From positions 27,818,272 to 27,882,271 of the forward strand of contig CM055113.1 in the NCBI GenBank assembly GCA_029204225.1: 64,000 nucleotides of DNA, read 5' to 3'. The stretch is from Diphasiastrum complanatum (taxonomy: Eukaryota; Streptophyta; Lycopodiopsida; Lycopodiales; Lycopodiaceae). Both the position numbers and the translations under genes were made by a program. Below, piece after piece: positions 23,449 through 35,698 of the stretch (position 1 is its first letter; each line of letters opens with the position of its first letter). Below the pieces are notes generated by a model, which did not search any database, was not told where the DNA came from, and worked only from the letters and a program-made list of their open reading frames with translations.

Positions 23449-24064
23449 CATAGATGTCCAGCGTTTCTGAAATGCGTTTTAGAATTGCGTTCAGAAACGC
23501 GGTTAAGAAATGCATTTCTGAGATTTTAAAAAAAATTCCAAAAGAGTTTTTTTTTTTTAGGCAATATGGGTATCAGATGAAAGCTCTAATTAAGAGCATA
23601 GTTATTGTGTAATTTGCCGACTGTTTCGGGTGCAAGATGGTCCAGTTCAGGTGCATTAATCCATGTTGGGTTCTGTCAAGGATAAAAATTCAAAACTAAC
23701 CTCTAGCTTGTTCGTTACGATCACAGATGGTCCCAGTAAGTGTGTTTTCGCTCAGGGAGTAGTTGGAAGGCCAAATCATGAAGAGGCCTTATCGTCGGGG
23801 GGCATTGCCCCACAAGCCCCCCATCGGGGGGCTACCGCCCCCCGAACCCCCTGAGCATTTATTGAAAACCAGAGCAAATAACAACCAAATAGCTATTGAA
23901 AATAAGATATGTTTGTGTGCCATCTACTGCACTTTTGAGAGGCAAAACACTAGTTTGACCATTGATCCCCTAAAAAAAATTTCAGCCATAAGCTATTTTT
24001 CGAAAGAAAAAAAAAATTAACGATTCTGGATATAGAAACACATTTCTCAGAAACGCGTTTTATG
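23449..24064. mobile_element. Non-autonomous hAT-like element (616 bp)
   Basis: Flanked by an exact 8-bp direct repeat GTTCAAAG (23441-23448 and 24065-24072). The element begins CATAGATGTCCAGCG and its reverse complement begins CATAAAACGCG; both ends then share CGTTTCTGA, giving an imperfect terminal inverted repeat with subterminal AAACGCG/CGTTTCTGA repeats. The 8-bp duplication and CATAG-type terminus point to the hAT superfamily. The interior holds a GC-rich block of GGGGGG/CCCCCC palindromes (23790-23855). No transposase frame. Confidence 0.75.
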
Positions 24065-24711
24065 GTTCAAAGTATCCTTAAGCTAATTATGCAGAAATCA
24101 AGTCTAGAATAAATTTATAAGCAAAGACTTGAGGTATAAGTTATAAACATTTCTCGGATCAAAGTTCTTACATAATTTGTATTTATGAAAGTCCATATTA
24201 ATCACAAATACGTTGTAGAGTATTTTAGTATTTAAGAATATTCAAAATCAATATTCATGATCAATATTAGCAACACGTATTTACAACATTCACGAATCTC
24301 ATAATATATGTTTCTCAATATTCACAATTTCACATCAGTATTCATGATTTGTATTTGCAATGTTCATGATCAATATTCACAATATTCATGATCACTATTC
24401 AAAACATTCACGATGAAAAAAATCTCTGAATCTTAGTTTCTCATTAAAAAACAAAACAGAACACAATATTTGAGCTTTGACCATATTTGATACTATTTAA
24501 GACAACAACCACATAATATGCTTTAACTTTCTCTTTGTTACAAACTCCAATGACTGACCTGAACCTATAGTATTGCCTTTGCAAGGCAAGGCCAATAAAA
24601 TGTACTAGATTTTATTATATGATGAAATAGGCATCTTCTGCTCGTCGACACTCTCGCAAAGAAAAAATTGTAACACAAAGTTCAAATAGTCTGTGCATCT
24701 AAATCAAGCCC
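24065..24711. other. AT-rich stretch with degenerate short repeats
   Basis: No gene. Between about 24225 and 24420 a motif close to ATATTCATGATCAATATTCAC recurs many times with variation, with a period near 20 bp. Confidence 0.6.
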
Positions 24712-26488
24712 ATGGGAAATGGACATGGTTCATAGGTTGAGGTAGATCACTTGCCTTCTCCTCCTTGAGATGATCCAAGCTCCTCTTGGCCACACTTCCA
24801 CAAGGATTAGCATCATTCTTGAAAAGAATACCACATCTAGTCCCACTTGCAACCACATCACCATCCCTTTTAACCAAGCAAGCATCTTTTCCAAAATCAA
24901 CTTGGAAACCATCATCTAGCATCTTGCCAACACTAACGACATTCATAGTGAGATTAGGCACATAAAGTACATCTTTGAGAATCATAGTGGAATCAACACA
25001 AATTGGTATACTACCAATTCCTTCTATCTTGTATTCACCATCAATAGGAAAGAATATGAACTTTTTAGAACCATTGTAAGGTGCAAGAGAAGGTGAAAGA
25101 TATTCTTGAACTAATCATGTGAGAACTAGATCCACTATCTATCCACCATGAATTTTGAACTTGAAAACTAGAAGAGGAGTTCATAGACATCATAAGAGAA
25201 ACTTCTTCATAACTCCCTTCTATCTCACCTTCACTTTTTGAAAAACTCTTTCTTCTTAAACAATTAGAAGCAAAATGCCCCTTCTTACCACAAAAGAAGC
25301 ACTTTTTGTTGGATTTGCAACTTGTTGATGTGTGTGATGAATTCTCATCACTCTCCTCCTTTGAATTTTCCTTCTTCAAATGTTGATATAGCTCTTTGTC
25401 CCTTCATCTTGGCTTGTCCTTTGTGAAGTATGCCTTCACCACTCCATCATCCTTCAAAGAAAGTTGGTTGATCCTCAATTGCTTGTTCTCTTGCCAATGC
25501 TCTTCCGAAATGAGAACTCCTTGTAGTGCCTCCAAGATTGGAAGCTCTACCTTGATTGCATAAGATTGTACAAGGTTGTCAAACTCTTCTTTCAATCCAT
25601 TTAGGATCACTTTCACTAGCTCCTTTGAATTGAGGTTGTCTCCTATGCAAGCAAGCTCTCTATGAAGATCTTTGACTCTCAAAACATAATTTGAGGCACT
25701 CTCTTCACTCCTTTGGAAGCTTTGAAAAATTTGACTCCTTAGTGTGAGCGACCTTGATGTGTTCCATGCCTCATGGATGGATTTCAATGTGTCCCAAGCC
25801 TCCTTGGATGTGGTACATGAGCCAATCTCTCTCAAAATCTCATTAGAAACATTCATCTTGATAAGGTGGAGAGCCATCCTAGATCTCTTCTTGTACTTTT
25901 GTACTTTAGAAGGACTGAAGGCTCCTTCTCAATCCCAAGTACAAAGTCCATCACATCTTGGAGTATCAAGATTGACTCCATTCTAACCTTCCAAATAGAA
26001 TAGTTGGTAGATAGTCTTTCACTAGATTCCAATAGGTAGGAACCCATGAATGCCATCAAAATTAGTGAAGACTCCTTGTAATGAGACAATAAATTTTGCT
26101 TCTCTCTCACTATAGCATCCTTGAAAGGTATACTACCAACTCCTATGCAGGATCTTGCAACAAAGTGAGATATGGACCTCACTAGTTTTTCCAATCTCTC
26201 TTAATCTAGATCACTCTCACCTCAATTGATGAAGTATGGTCTCACTAGCTCTACCAATATCTCTCAGACTAGATCAATCTCTCATCAATTGATGGAGTAT
26301 AGGAAAATTTTGGGTCAAACTATTGTATGAAAGAAAGTGTCTATGACCTCAAAATGATGAGTAGATCTCAAATAGATGACATTGGCAAGCCTCTTCTTGA
26401 ATTTTTTGGTCAAACTAGCAAGATATGATCAAACCAAATGTGTCCACACAGGTCTAGGTGCCCTACCTAGCCCTCTTCAAAATCTTAG
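24712..26488 (-). mobile_element. Truncated copia: leader, gag, PR, pre-integrase
   Basis: Minus strand: leader from 26488 matching the leader of the copy at 38.1-38.35 kb; gag start MGSYLLESSERLSTNYSIWK (about 26.05 kb); ALHLIKMNVSNEILREIGSC; a clean stretch to 25404; zinc knuckle CFFCGKKGHFASNC (about 25.28 kb); protease WWIDSGSSSHM, a Gly-to-Ser variant near the catalytic Asp (about 25.13 kb); DVLYVPNLTMNVVSVGKML. The copy ends in the pre-integrase region near 24712. Frameshifts near 25.9, 25.4 and 25.05 kb. No LTR at either end. Confidence 0.9.
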
Positions 26489-27049
26489 AACAAATAATTT
26501 TTGACGTGGATAGCTGGTCACTCCAGTTGTATGTGGTTATTAGTTATGCTTCGTCATTTCGGACATGGTCGTATTAAATCATTAATAATCATATGAGGGC
26601 CCAGACCTATAATTGGACATAGGAGCACATGCCATGGTGAAGACTGCTTTAATGCAAGAATAGGAGGTCAATAACTCAATTTAGGTTGCAGGGGGATCCT
26701 AGGGGAAATATTCTCTCTCTCTCGAGGAGAATATGTCTATTGGAAACTCGCCCATCATCCTATTGTGAATTCATATTCTTGAGCCAGTTTCTCCTCCCCT
26801 CTCTTGTGTTCTTCACTATAGCTTGGGGGTTGGATCTAGGAGGAAACTTTAGGAGGGATCTAGGTCTGGATGGTGGTTTTGATCCACAGGTGTTCTTTTG
26901 GTTGTTTTGCAAAATGATCTAGTCAGATCTTCATAAGGCGATTTTTACAAGAAGTATGTGAAGTATCCAAAGTAGGATGTACTCTAAATGATGTGATTGT
27001 CAATGATAGTGAGGAAGAATCATTATCATATGAGTAATTACCTAAATCA
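26489..27049. other. Unassigned stretch
   Basis: Starts where the copia leader breaks off, before reaching its primer-binding site. No gene, LTR or tandem repeat recognised. Confidence 0.4.
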
Positions 27050-28021
27050 TTGAGTAAAATTTCTTGTTTGAAAAAAGAGAGTACTTCAATCATCCTTATG
27101 TTGAAGGTACTAATCATTTTTTTCATGGCTTCTAATGTCTTTGAGATTTCTACTTCTTATGATGCAATCATTAAGAGGGAGTCTTGTGAAGGAAAGAGCA
27201 ATGGAATATTGGTTCTTGGGAATATCCAAGGCATGGATCTCACATTCTATGATTATGAATTGATCACTCATGATCAAGATGGCAAAAGGTTGGTTGGAGA
27301 AGACTATATGGAGCAAATTGAGAGACAATTTCTTCAAGGCAAGGGAGATCTTATTGGTAAGCTTATTGAGGTTTGTTATGGACTCGAGAGGGTTGGATTT
27401 ATTAAGTTCTATACTCATCTTCACCTACTCTACTTCATGTTAGATGGAAAGTTTGGAATCTATATTTTGCTTTATGATGGTGGCATTGTTTTCACTAACC
27501 TTTGTGAAAGGTCAAGATCAAGCATTGATGAGATCTTGATCTAGATCATATGTTTGAGAGGGAGTATTTCTAGAGGTTCAGGTTTGAAGATATTCATATC
27601 TTTGATGTTCAAGTGGAAGATGAAGAGGTTGGTCTCAAAGGGCTTCAACAACACAAAAGGAAAGGTGGCAATTTGGAGCTAGTCAAGAGCATCAAAGGAG
27701 AGTCATTTGGCAAAGATGTTTTGGATCTATTTTTGCAGGTGTTTGAAAACTCAATTAAGTTCAAAGAAGTAGCAAGGAAGTTTTGTTCAAGTTTACTTTA
27801 CTTCTTCTATCTCATGTTTGAGCAATTTCCTGTGGATGAGTGCAGATTGTCAAGATATGGTGAAACTAGCTACATTGTTTTGCATCATTTTGATGTTGGA
27901 GTTGTACTAGCATTCTTGGCTAGTTTTGCTGATGGAAATGAAGCTAATGGAGGTTCACTATATCACTCATTCATGTCCAAGTCATCAAGTGTTCATGATA
28001 TCTTGTGGCAAGATGGAGATG
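27050..28021 (+). other. Unusual open frames beside an LTR
   Basis: Two frames (27050-27544, 164 codons; 27613-28026, 137 codons), the second ending exactly at an LTR boundary. I do not recognise either protein. Content looks coding: ELITHDQDGKRLVGEDYMEQ in the first; KGGNLELVKSIKGESFGKDV and FCSSLLYFFYLMFEQF in the second. The second resembles the frame at 48.9-49.4 kb (KDGSLEFIILLDEAK; a Leu/Phe-rich FFFHDYFEE-like block), which sits between a copia RNase H tail and its LTR. They may therefore be a post-pol accessory region of copia elements rather than a host gene. Confidence 0.4.
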
Positions 28022-28545
28022 TGTGAAGATTCACACATGTGAGAATGTCCTAATGTGTGAAATTGATCTCCTAAGCTTGGCTCATGCACTATAGATCACC
28101 TATTGATTGAAATCCAAGATCTAAGACAAAAAGACCATTCTACGTGCATTCATTCATTACCAAAAGGTGTTTCACATGTGTGGAAGACTTCATGAAATAA
28201 ACTAAGTTCCAATGTAGAGAGAGAAAATACCACTTTTGGGCTCATCTAGAGAGAGAAGACAATACAAGCAAAATTGGAAAATCCCCAAATTGACTCATAA
28301 ACTCATAGATCTCTCATGCATTAATGAAGAGAATTAAAGTACATATAAAAACTCATGGAGATTCATGCTTGAATCCTATTGGACCGCTTAAACATTGCCT
28401 ATCTAATCCTATTGGGTGTGTGATGCAACATCCCTCACTTTTGATTGGACCCTTCCAACACATCTCTCTCTCTTATTATTGGACCCTTTGACTTTTTCCA
28501 CCACATAGGGTGCATCACTCATCAAACATAAACTTGACATGTGTC
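28022..28545 (-). repeat. Copia LTR fragment
   Basis: Read on plus, it begins TGTGAAGATTCACACATGTG and aligns to the end of the LTRs at 38654 and (reverse complement) 45865: GTGTGAAATTGATCTCC, then LTR promoter-side blocks with CTATTGGACC repeats and GGTGCATCACTCATCAAAC. No primer site adjoins its end. It is cut at about 28545 by the next element's leader. Confidence 0.8.
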
Positions 28546-29239
28546 ACAAGCCTAACTGCGGAACCAAGGTGAAACCATAGTGTTTCGGAGTGGACAGCAT
28601 CTACAAGACTCTCCATTGGTGCACAAAAGTGCTCAGATCCGTTGGATAGAGAAGTTACAAGATCGACGGCTCAGATTGTGCTACCCAGAAGGGATATCCA
28701 CAGTTGGATCAGAATCAACCATTGGATGGAGTCTGAAGGGTTTGTGAAGAGGGCCCTAAAGAAGTGAAGTGCATTTTGGCCTTCAGCTTCATTAAAAATT
28801 TTCATACTGAAATTGGAGTTGGGTCCCTTCACATGTGAAGAGTGAAGTTTCTTCAAGGTGAAAAAACAGTTCAAAAACTAGAAAAGTCCCTATTTTTGGA
28901 CCTTTTGCCCGTTTTGACCCAAACGAAAGGCTATAACTTCCAAACGAAGGGCACCCGGACTGTACCTGTAAGTACTGTACAGCAAAACAGAGTGATCGCA
29001 GCGAAGAAAGTGTTCGGAGTGCGCCAGAAGTGATTTCACCATTTTATTGGGCACGTAGTTGGGAGTTGACGATTGAGTGCATTTCAGAAGGCGACGCCGA
29101 TTTGGCTTTCAAATTGGTGGAAAAGCGGCGAGTGGCCTAGTAAGGGAAAAGTGCAGGTCATTATTTTCAAGTTCTAACATCATTGTTGGCCTCGGCATAC
29201 TACTTTTAGCCTATGGTGAAAGTTTCAAGCAGTTTTGCA
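28546..29239 (+). other. Leader of plus-strand copia
   Basis: Non-coding, more GC-rich than its surroundings, running up to a gag ATG at 29240. No tRNA-Met primer site and no 5' LTR are recognisable, so the 5' end of the element is truncated. Confidence 0.5.
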
Positions 29240-32200
29240 ATGGCAAACATGGGAGAGTCCATTTTGAGTGAAAGTAGCAAATTGGACAGGATTTCCAACT
29301 ATGCAGTGTGGAAATTCAAAATGAAAAACATACTAATGGAGAAATATGTGTGGGAAGTCATCACAGGTGATGAGAGAAGGCCGCCAAATGAAGCGGATAT
29401 TAAAGTGTTCGATAAAAAGATGAGGAAAGCTTTGACCTTCATTAACTTGTCAGTGAAGGACCACATCATTACCCACATTTGTGATGCTGTTACACCCAGA
29501 CAGGCATGGGATGTGCTAAAGGAGCAGTTTGAGACGTCAAATCCGTCAAGAATCATGTTTTTGAAGTCAAAGCTGAATAGTGCTCACATGGAACAAGGAG
29601 AGCACATTCAGACGTACATAACCAGAATCAAGACAATGAGGGATGAGCTGCATTCTATTGGTGAGCGCATACGTGACGTGGAGTTGGTGCACAATGCATT
29701 GTGCGGCATTGCAGAACCCTATCAGATATTTGTGAGTGGAATAGCATCAAGAGAAATATTGCCAACCTTTGACGAGCTCACAGGAATCTTGATGCAGGAA
29801 GAGCAACGGCGAGAAATGGTGAAAGCTAGACGTCAAATACTAACGATCAAGCACTTGCGACACGCCAAAAACAAGGCAAGGGCAAGGGCAAGAAGAAGTC
29901 TAAGCAGCAATTTGCCAAGTCTCAGGAGGATGAGGGATCTTCCAGTAAGCCCAAAAATAAAGGAAAGTGCTTCCATTGTGGTAAAAAGGGCCATTGGAAG
30001 AGTGAATGTCGCAAATTTCTGGCGGAACAAGGCAAGGGGAAACCAAAACAAGCAGGTAACCTTGTTGATGAGGGTGAGATTGAAGACTCTAGCATCTTCA
30101 TATATGCATTGTCATCTAATCAAGTTGATCAAGCATGGTATATTGACTCGGGAGCCACAAGACACATTATAGGTAACAAGAATTGGTTCAATAGCTTGAA
30201 AGTGTTGGATAATGGAACATTTGTTTCACAAGCAAATGGTGAGGTGTGCAAGATCAAGGGGATAGGCACTGTTTCAATCCAACTACCTAATGGCAAAAGT
30301 AGGATGATCAGGGAGGTACTTTACGTACCAAGTTTGAAAAAAAATCTACTTTCTGTTGGAGTCATTACTGATCAAAAGTTGAAAGTAGAATTCGCCCATG
30401 ATCGTTGCTTTGTGAAAGATGCGAACCAAAAGTTCAAAGTTATTGTGGATGGAGTAAGGGAGACCAATACAAAATTGTACAGGTTGAATGCTACAATAAA
30501 GGGGCAACATGGACTTGTATCGTCCATTCCATCGCAAACTGAGTTGTGGCATAAGAGGCTTGGTCACTTGAACTTGGGAAGCCTTGGTTTGATGAGAAGA
30601 TTGGAGATGGTAACAGGATTGCCTACCATAGAAGATCACTTGAAATCGATGTGCGAATCTTGCGTATATGGGAAGCAACATCGAGAGAAGTTCAATAAAG
30701 GTGGTGTTGCAAGAGCAAATAACATCTTGGATTTAATCCACACAGATTTATACGTGCCTATGAGGACCATGTCCTTGGGTAAAGCCTTCTATCTCATGAC
30801 CTTTATTGATGATATGTCACGTAAGACGTGGATCTATTTCTTGAAGAAGAAATCAGATGCATTTGACAACTTCAAGAGCTTCAAAGCATTGGTCAAAAAT
30901 CAGACAAGTAGGAAGATCAAATTTCTAAGATCAGATAGTGGAGGTGAGTACAAGTCTAATGACTTCGATGATCTTTGTGACCAATGTGGGATTAAAAGAC
31001 AATTTATGCAAGCTCACACTCTTGCTCTCAATGTTGTAGCTGAGCACAAGAATCGTACGATTGTGGAAAGTGCCAGATCTATGCTAGCTGAGATGAAGCA
31101 TTCATGAAGAAGAAGCCAAAGGTGAACCACGTGCGAATCTTTGGATGTAAGGCCTTTGTGCATGTTCCTAAGAAAGAGAGACGTAAACTAGATGTAAAAT
31201 CTATCAAGTGCATATTCCTAGGATATGATGATCGTGTGAAGGGCTATAGATGTTTTGATCCAGTGGAAAACAAAATCCATGCAAGTCGTGATGTTATCTT
31301 TGATGAATCCAAGATGTATGAAGACGAGGATGCTGAGAAGATAGATACATCCAGTGGGAAAGATGGTATAGTGAAGATACCACCTGATGATGATCCATTC
31401 ATTGACCTTCCAAGTGATGAAAAAGAGGATACATCTCAAGATACTACTACTCAACCTCAAGAGACGGGTTGGAGAGGTAGGGACAGACCTTTTGGTGCAA
31501 GAAGGATTGAAGTTGCAGGTGACAAACTCAAGGAGAAGGATGTACCATGGGACACATTTTCACCAGGAGGCCGATCACCTGACAAGAAGCTCCCTAAGTG
31601 GTTTGAGAGATTGTTGGAGAGCCGTGACATGGATGACTTTCCAGGATCATTTAACCAGGGAGAGCTACAAAGATCAACAAGAGAGAAGACACAACCTAAA
31701 AGGTATGAAGCAAATTATGCTCTCCTATCTAGCATTATTCAAAGCAAAGAACCTTCGACTTATGGTGAAGCAAAGGATGATGACATTTGGGTCAAGGCCA
31801 TGGAGAGGAGATGGAGTCAATTGCTAAGCATAGCACATGGGACTTAGTAGAACCACCAGTTGGCAAGAAAACCATTGGTTGCAAATGGGTATACATGACT
31901 AAGTATCATGCAGATGGAAGTATAGCAAGCACAAGGCAAGATTGGTGATCAAAGGGTATGCACAAAGTAAAGGCATTGACTATGAGGAGACCTTTGCGCC
32001 AGTATGTAAGTGGAATACTCTACGTCTACTTGTTGCTTTAGCTTCACATTTTGGTTGGCCTTTGCATCAGATGGATGTGAAATCAGCTTTTCTAAATGGT
32101 GAGTTAGAAGAAGAGGTGTTCCTAAATCAACCTGAAGGCTTTATAACGAAAGGACTGGAAAATAAAATATGTCGCTTGAAGAAAGCGCTTTATGGTCTTA

Positions 32201-33264
32201 AACAGGCACCACGTGTGTGGTATAGCAGGATTGATGCCTACTTTCGTTCAAAGGGGATGATGAGAACACATTCTGATCCAAATCTATATGTCTTATGCTT
32301 TGATGGTGTGGTTGCTTTGATTTTTCTTTATGTTAATGACTTGATTATTACGAGAAATAATCAAGAGATGATAGGCATGATCAAGAAAGACCTCATGGAA
32401 CAATTTGAGATGACGGATCTCAGCCTTGGAGTAGAAGTGTGGCAAAAAGGACATGAAGTGGGTTTAACACAGGTGAAGTATGTCAAAGAGTTGCTGCACA
32501 GGTTTCGGTTGCAGGATTGCAAACCAGTAAACACTCCTACTGAACCAGGTAAAAAGCTTTCTAAGCTTGATGAGTCACAGTCATTTGATGCTATGCTATA
32601 TAGACAGTTAGTAGGGAGCTTGATTTACCTTACCACAACTAGACTAGATATATGCTATGTTGTTGGCATTGTAAGTCAGTTTATGACAGCACCTATGGAA
32701 ACGCATTGGAAGGCAGCTAAACGTATTTTGTGTTATGTGAAAGGCACTTCAGAGTATGGCTTGATTTACAGGAAGCATGATGGTTTACCTGAGTTGTGTG
32801 GCTATGTGGATGCGGACTTGGGAGGTGACTATGATGATCGTAGATCCACCACAGGATATATATTCCAGTTTTGTGGTAATTGCTTTTCGTGGTCTAGTAA
32901 GAAGCAAAGTACAATTGCTCTTTCCACCACAGAAGCAGAGCATAAGGTAATGTGTAGTGCTGCACAAGAAGCTATATGGTTGAGACAAATCTTGGAAGAA
33001 GTTGGCATGAAGCAGAAAAATCTCACAACATTACATAGCAACAGTCAGAGTGGCATTCAGCTAGCAAAGAGTCCAGTGTTCCATGCGAGAACTAAACACA
33101 TTGAGATTCAATATCACTTTATATGTGAGAGGCTGCTGAGTCGTGAAATTCATGTTGTTCATTGTAGCACAGAAGAACAACTAGCTGATATTGTCACTAG
33201 GCCACTTGTTGGAGAAAAGTTTGATAACTTTAGATCAAAGCTTTATGTACTTAAAGTTTGTTAA
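29240..33264 (+). mobile_element. Copia gag-pol, full domain set but defective
   Basis: Gag starts MANMGESILSESSKLDRI; a frameshift near 29.85 kb shifts the zinc knuckle (CFHCGKKGHWKSEC, about 29.97-30.01 kb) into the next frame. Protease is WYIDSGATRHI (30.14 kb), pre-integrase ELWHKRLGHL and CESCVYGKQH, integrase DLIHTDLYVPM, DSGGEY and VVAEHKNRT. A deletion and stop at about 31.1 kb remove roughly 40 integrase codons before VNHVRIFGCKAFVHVP. RT frameshifts near 31.85 and 31.93 kb; motif A QMDVKSAFLNGELEEEV is intact, but the YVDD box reads YVND (32329-32340), replacing a catalytic Asp by Asn. RNase H is complete to SKLYVLKVC. A family different from the minus-strand copies around it. Confidence 0.95.
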
Positions 33265-33316
33265 CTTTAAAGCTATGTATATGACTGTATAAAGTAGACT
33301 CTACTTTAAGGGAGAG

Positions 33317-33421
33317 AGTTAAAATTAAAGTAGAATCACTGTGCTACTGTACTGTGAGTCCTATTAGTTGATAAGGATCAGTTGGCCTCGCCATGAGGCA
33401 AGTCGACGGGACACGCGTCCC
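33317..33421 (+). repeat. Truncated 3' LTR of plus-strand copia
   Basis: A polypurine run TTTAAGGGAGAGAG precedes it; the LTR seems to begin at TTAAAATTAAAG, lacking a clear TG. It contains a GC-rich palindrome CGGGACACGCGTCCCG (33406-33421) and stops where the next LTR fragment starts. Confidence 0.55.
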
Positions 33422-33986
33422 GCCCACTCACACGTGTGGGAATTATTCAAAAAATAATCTAAGTAAAAACAAGCTGCTCTCCTTGGGTAAAGAGAGAAAA
33501 TGCATCATGAGCTCTCGGGTAGAGAGAGAAAGCTAGAAATCCAGTAACACTCAAAATCCATATAATCACCAAATCAATTAGCTTCAAAATGAGGAGTACA
33601 ATGATACAAGTAGATCCACGACCTACCACTATGCTTAACTATGATTGGACCATACTTTGTCACCTCTTGATCCTATTGGTCCATTGATCCATGCACCTCT
33701 TAATTCTATTGGACTATATTCAAGCACACCTCAATTTCCTATTGGACCTCACATGGTTCGACCTCTTGGAATTCATCAAACAAAAACATTACACTTGTCT
33801 ACACTCTAATTGGCACGAGTTTAGCCTCTTACTCTATTTTGGCTCAATAGTGGCATTACAAGTGAAAATGCATAATTTGCCATCTATGCCAAATTTGTTC
33901 CTATCAACATCCTACACCTAGATGCTTGATGTAAAAAACATAAGACCCCTATATCTAACATAGATCATCTTTTTCAATTCTTCACA
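33422..33986 (-). repeat. 3' LTR of near-complete copia, end-truncated
   Basis: On minus it begins TGTGAAGAATTG at 33986 after the polypurine tract TTAGGAGGAG (33987-33996). It aligns with the 5' LTR 38654-39389 at about 95 per cent by eye, but the last ~155 bp are missing at 33422, and it lacks an 18-bp segment (ACCTCTTAATCCTATTGG) duplicated in the 5' LTR. Confidence 0.92.
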
Positions 33987-34004
33987 CTCCTCCTAAGAAA
34001 TTAT

Positions 34005-35675
34005 CTATGAAGATTTGAGCATTGATCTTGATATATCTCCAAGATTAGATCTATGCTTGATGAAAGCACTTTTGCTCAAAGGCTTGGTGAGTAGATCGGC
34101 AATACAAGAGGATGAGTTGACATGCTCCAAATAGATTTCTCCTCCAATAAGCTTTTCTCTCACAAAATGGTGTGCCACTTCTATGTGCTTGCTTCTTGCA
34201 TGAAATATGGGATTATTGGCAAGAGCTTGGGCCGAGATGTTATCACACTTGATCATTGGTAGATCATCTTCCTTGATGCACTTTAGCTCAATTAATAACC
34301 TCTTGATCCAAAGCACCTCTTTGGTGGTTGTAGTGAGTGCTTTGTACTCAGCCTCACATGAAGAGAGAGATATAGTATCCTGCTTTTTGGAAAGCCAAGA
34401 TATTAGATTGTCTCCAAGAAAGATAGTGTATGCACTAATAGACTTTCAATCCATCTTGTCACTTGCAAAGTCTGAATCCGAGTAGCCAACAATGGATAGA
34501 TCTTTTCTTTTATAGAGTAGACCATAATCACAAGATGAAGATACATATCTTAGAATCCTCTTGGCCATCTTCCAATGATGGATCTTAGGATCTTGCATAA
34601 ATTGACTCAATTTGTGCACACAAAAACTTAGATCGGGCCTAGTAATGGTAAGCCAAATCAAGGAGCCTACAAGACTCCTAAAAAGTGTGATGTCCTCAAA
34701 GGATCTTTCATCACCTTTATTAGGATCTTTTATAATTTGCTCCATTGGAGTATCTATGCTCTTAGAATTTTCCATGTGGAATTTTTTCAACATAGAGTGA
34801 GCATATCTAGATTGGCATATAAAGACATGATTTTCATAAAAATCAATTTCTAGGCCTAGGATGTAATGTATCTCTCCTAGATCTTGCATTTTAAACTCAC
34901 ATCCAAGTGCTAGCTTAGTTTCATCAACTAGCTTGATACAACTTCCACAAAGAATAATGTCATCAACATAAATTAGAAGAATGACAATATTGCTATCAAC
35001 AAACTTTAGATACATGGAAGGATCATAGTCACTAAGAGTAAATCCTAGTGAGATAAGAAAATAATTAAGTCTTGAATACCATGATCTTGGTGCTTGCTTG
35101 AGTCCATAAAGACTTTTGAAGAGCAAGCACACTTTGGACTCATCCTTGATGAATCCTTGAGGTTGTTCCATATAGATCTCCTCCTCAAGATAACTTATTG
35201 TCACCATCTTTGCAACGGGTGCAAAGGTCTCCTCATAATCAAGACCATGGATTTGAGCAAATCCTTTGGCACAAAATCTTGCTTTATGCTTGTTGATGGT
35301 GCCATCATGATTGAACTTGATCCTAAATACCCACTTGCAACCAATCACATGCTTGTTGGATGGAGGATCCACAAGCTCCCAAGTATTGTTGGTGATCAAT
35401 GCATCATACTCTTGCTTCGTGGCATCATACCACTCCTCGGTATTGAGTGCCTCTTGTACATTCTTTGGCTCTTCATGAGAGACATAAAAAACGTAATTAG
35501 TGGAATTAAGATCCACTTGTTTGCCTTTATCAACATATGAGAGCCTCTTAGGCTCGGATCTATCTCTCATGGATCTTCTTGGTGAGAAAATCCGAGGAGA
35601 GTCTTTTTCAAATCTCGACCCCATCACATCATGATTGTCTCCAAAATCAATAATTGGTGATGCATCCATAGATTT
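34005..35675 (-). pseudogene. Copia RT-RNase H (3' half of pol)
   Basis: From the linker SPRRSMRDRSEPKRLSYVDK the frame runs through EYDALITNNTWELVDPPSNK, KGFAQIHGLDYEETFAPVAK, and then jumps from MVTI to YLEEEIYMEQPQGF. About 29 residues, including motif A with its catalytic Asp (compare the intact form at 32.07 kb), are deleted in frame at about 35.20 kb. YVDD survives (LLIYVDDIILC). One TGA at about 34444 splits RNase H, after which SWLSKKQDTI and HARSKHIEVAHHFVREKL follow in frame to the end near 34005. Otherwise open. Confidence 0.95.
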
Positions 35676-35698
35676 CTTGATCTCGGCCTCTTCAAAAA

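Noticed and set aside
28022-28545. 3' LTR of a plus-strand element containing the 27-28 kb frames
   Set aside because: Alignment with the LTR at 38654, whose orientation is fixed by its primer site, shows this fragment is in minus orientation.
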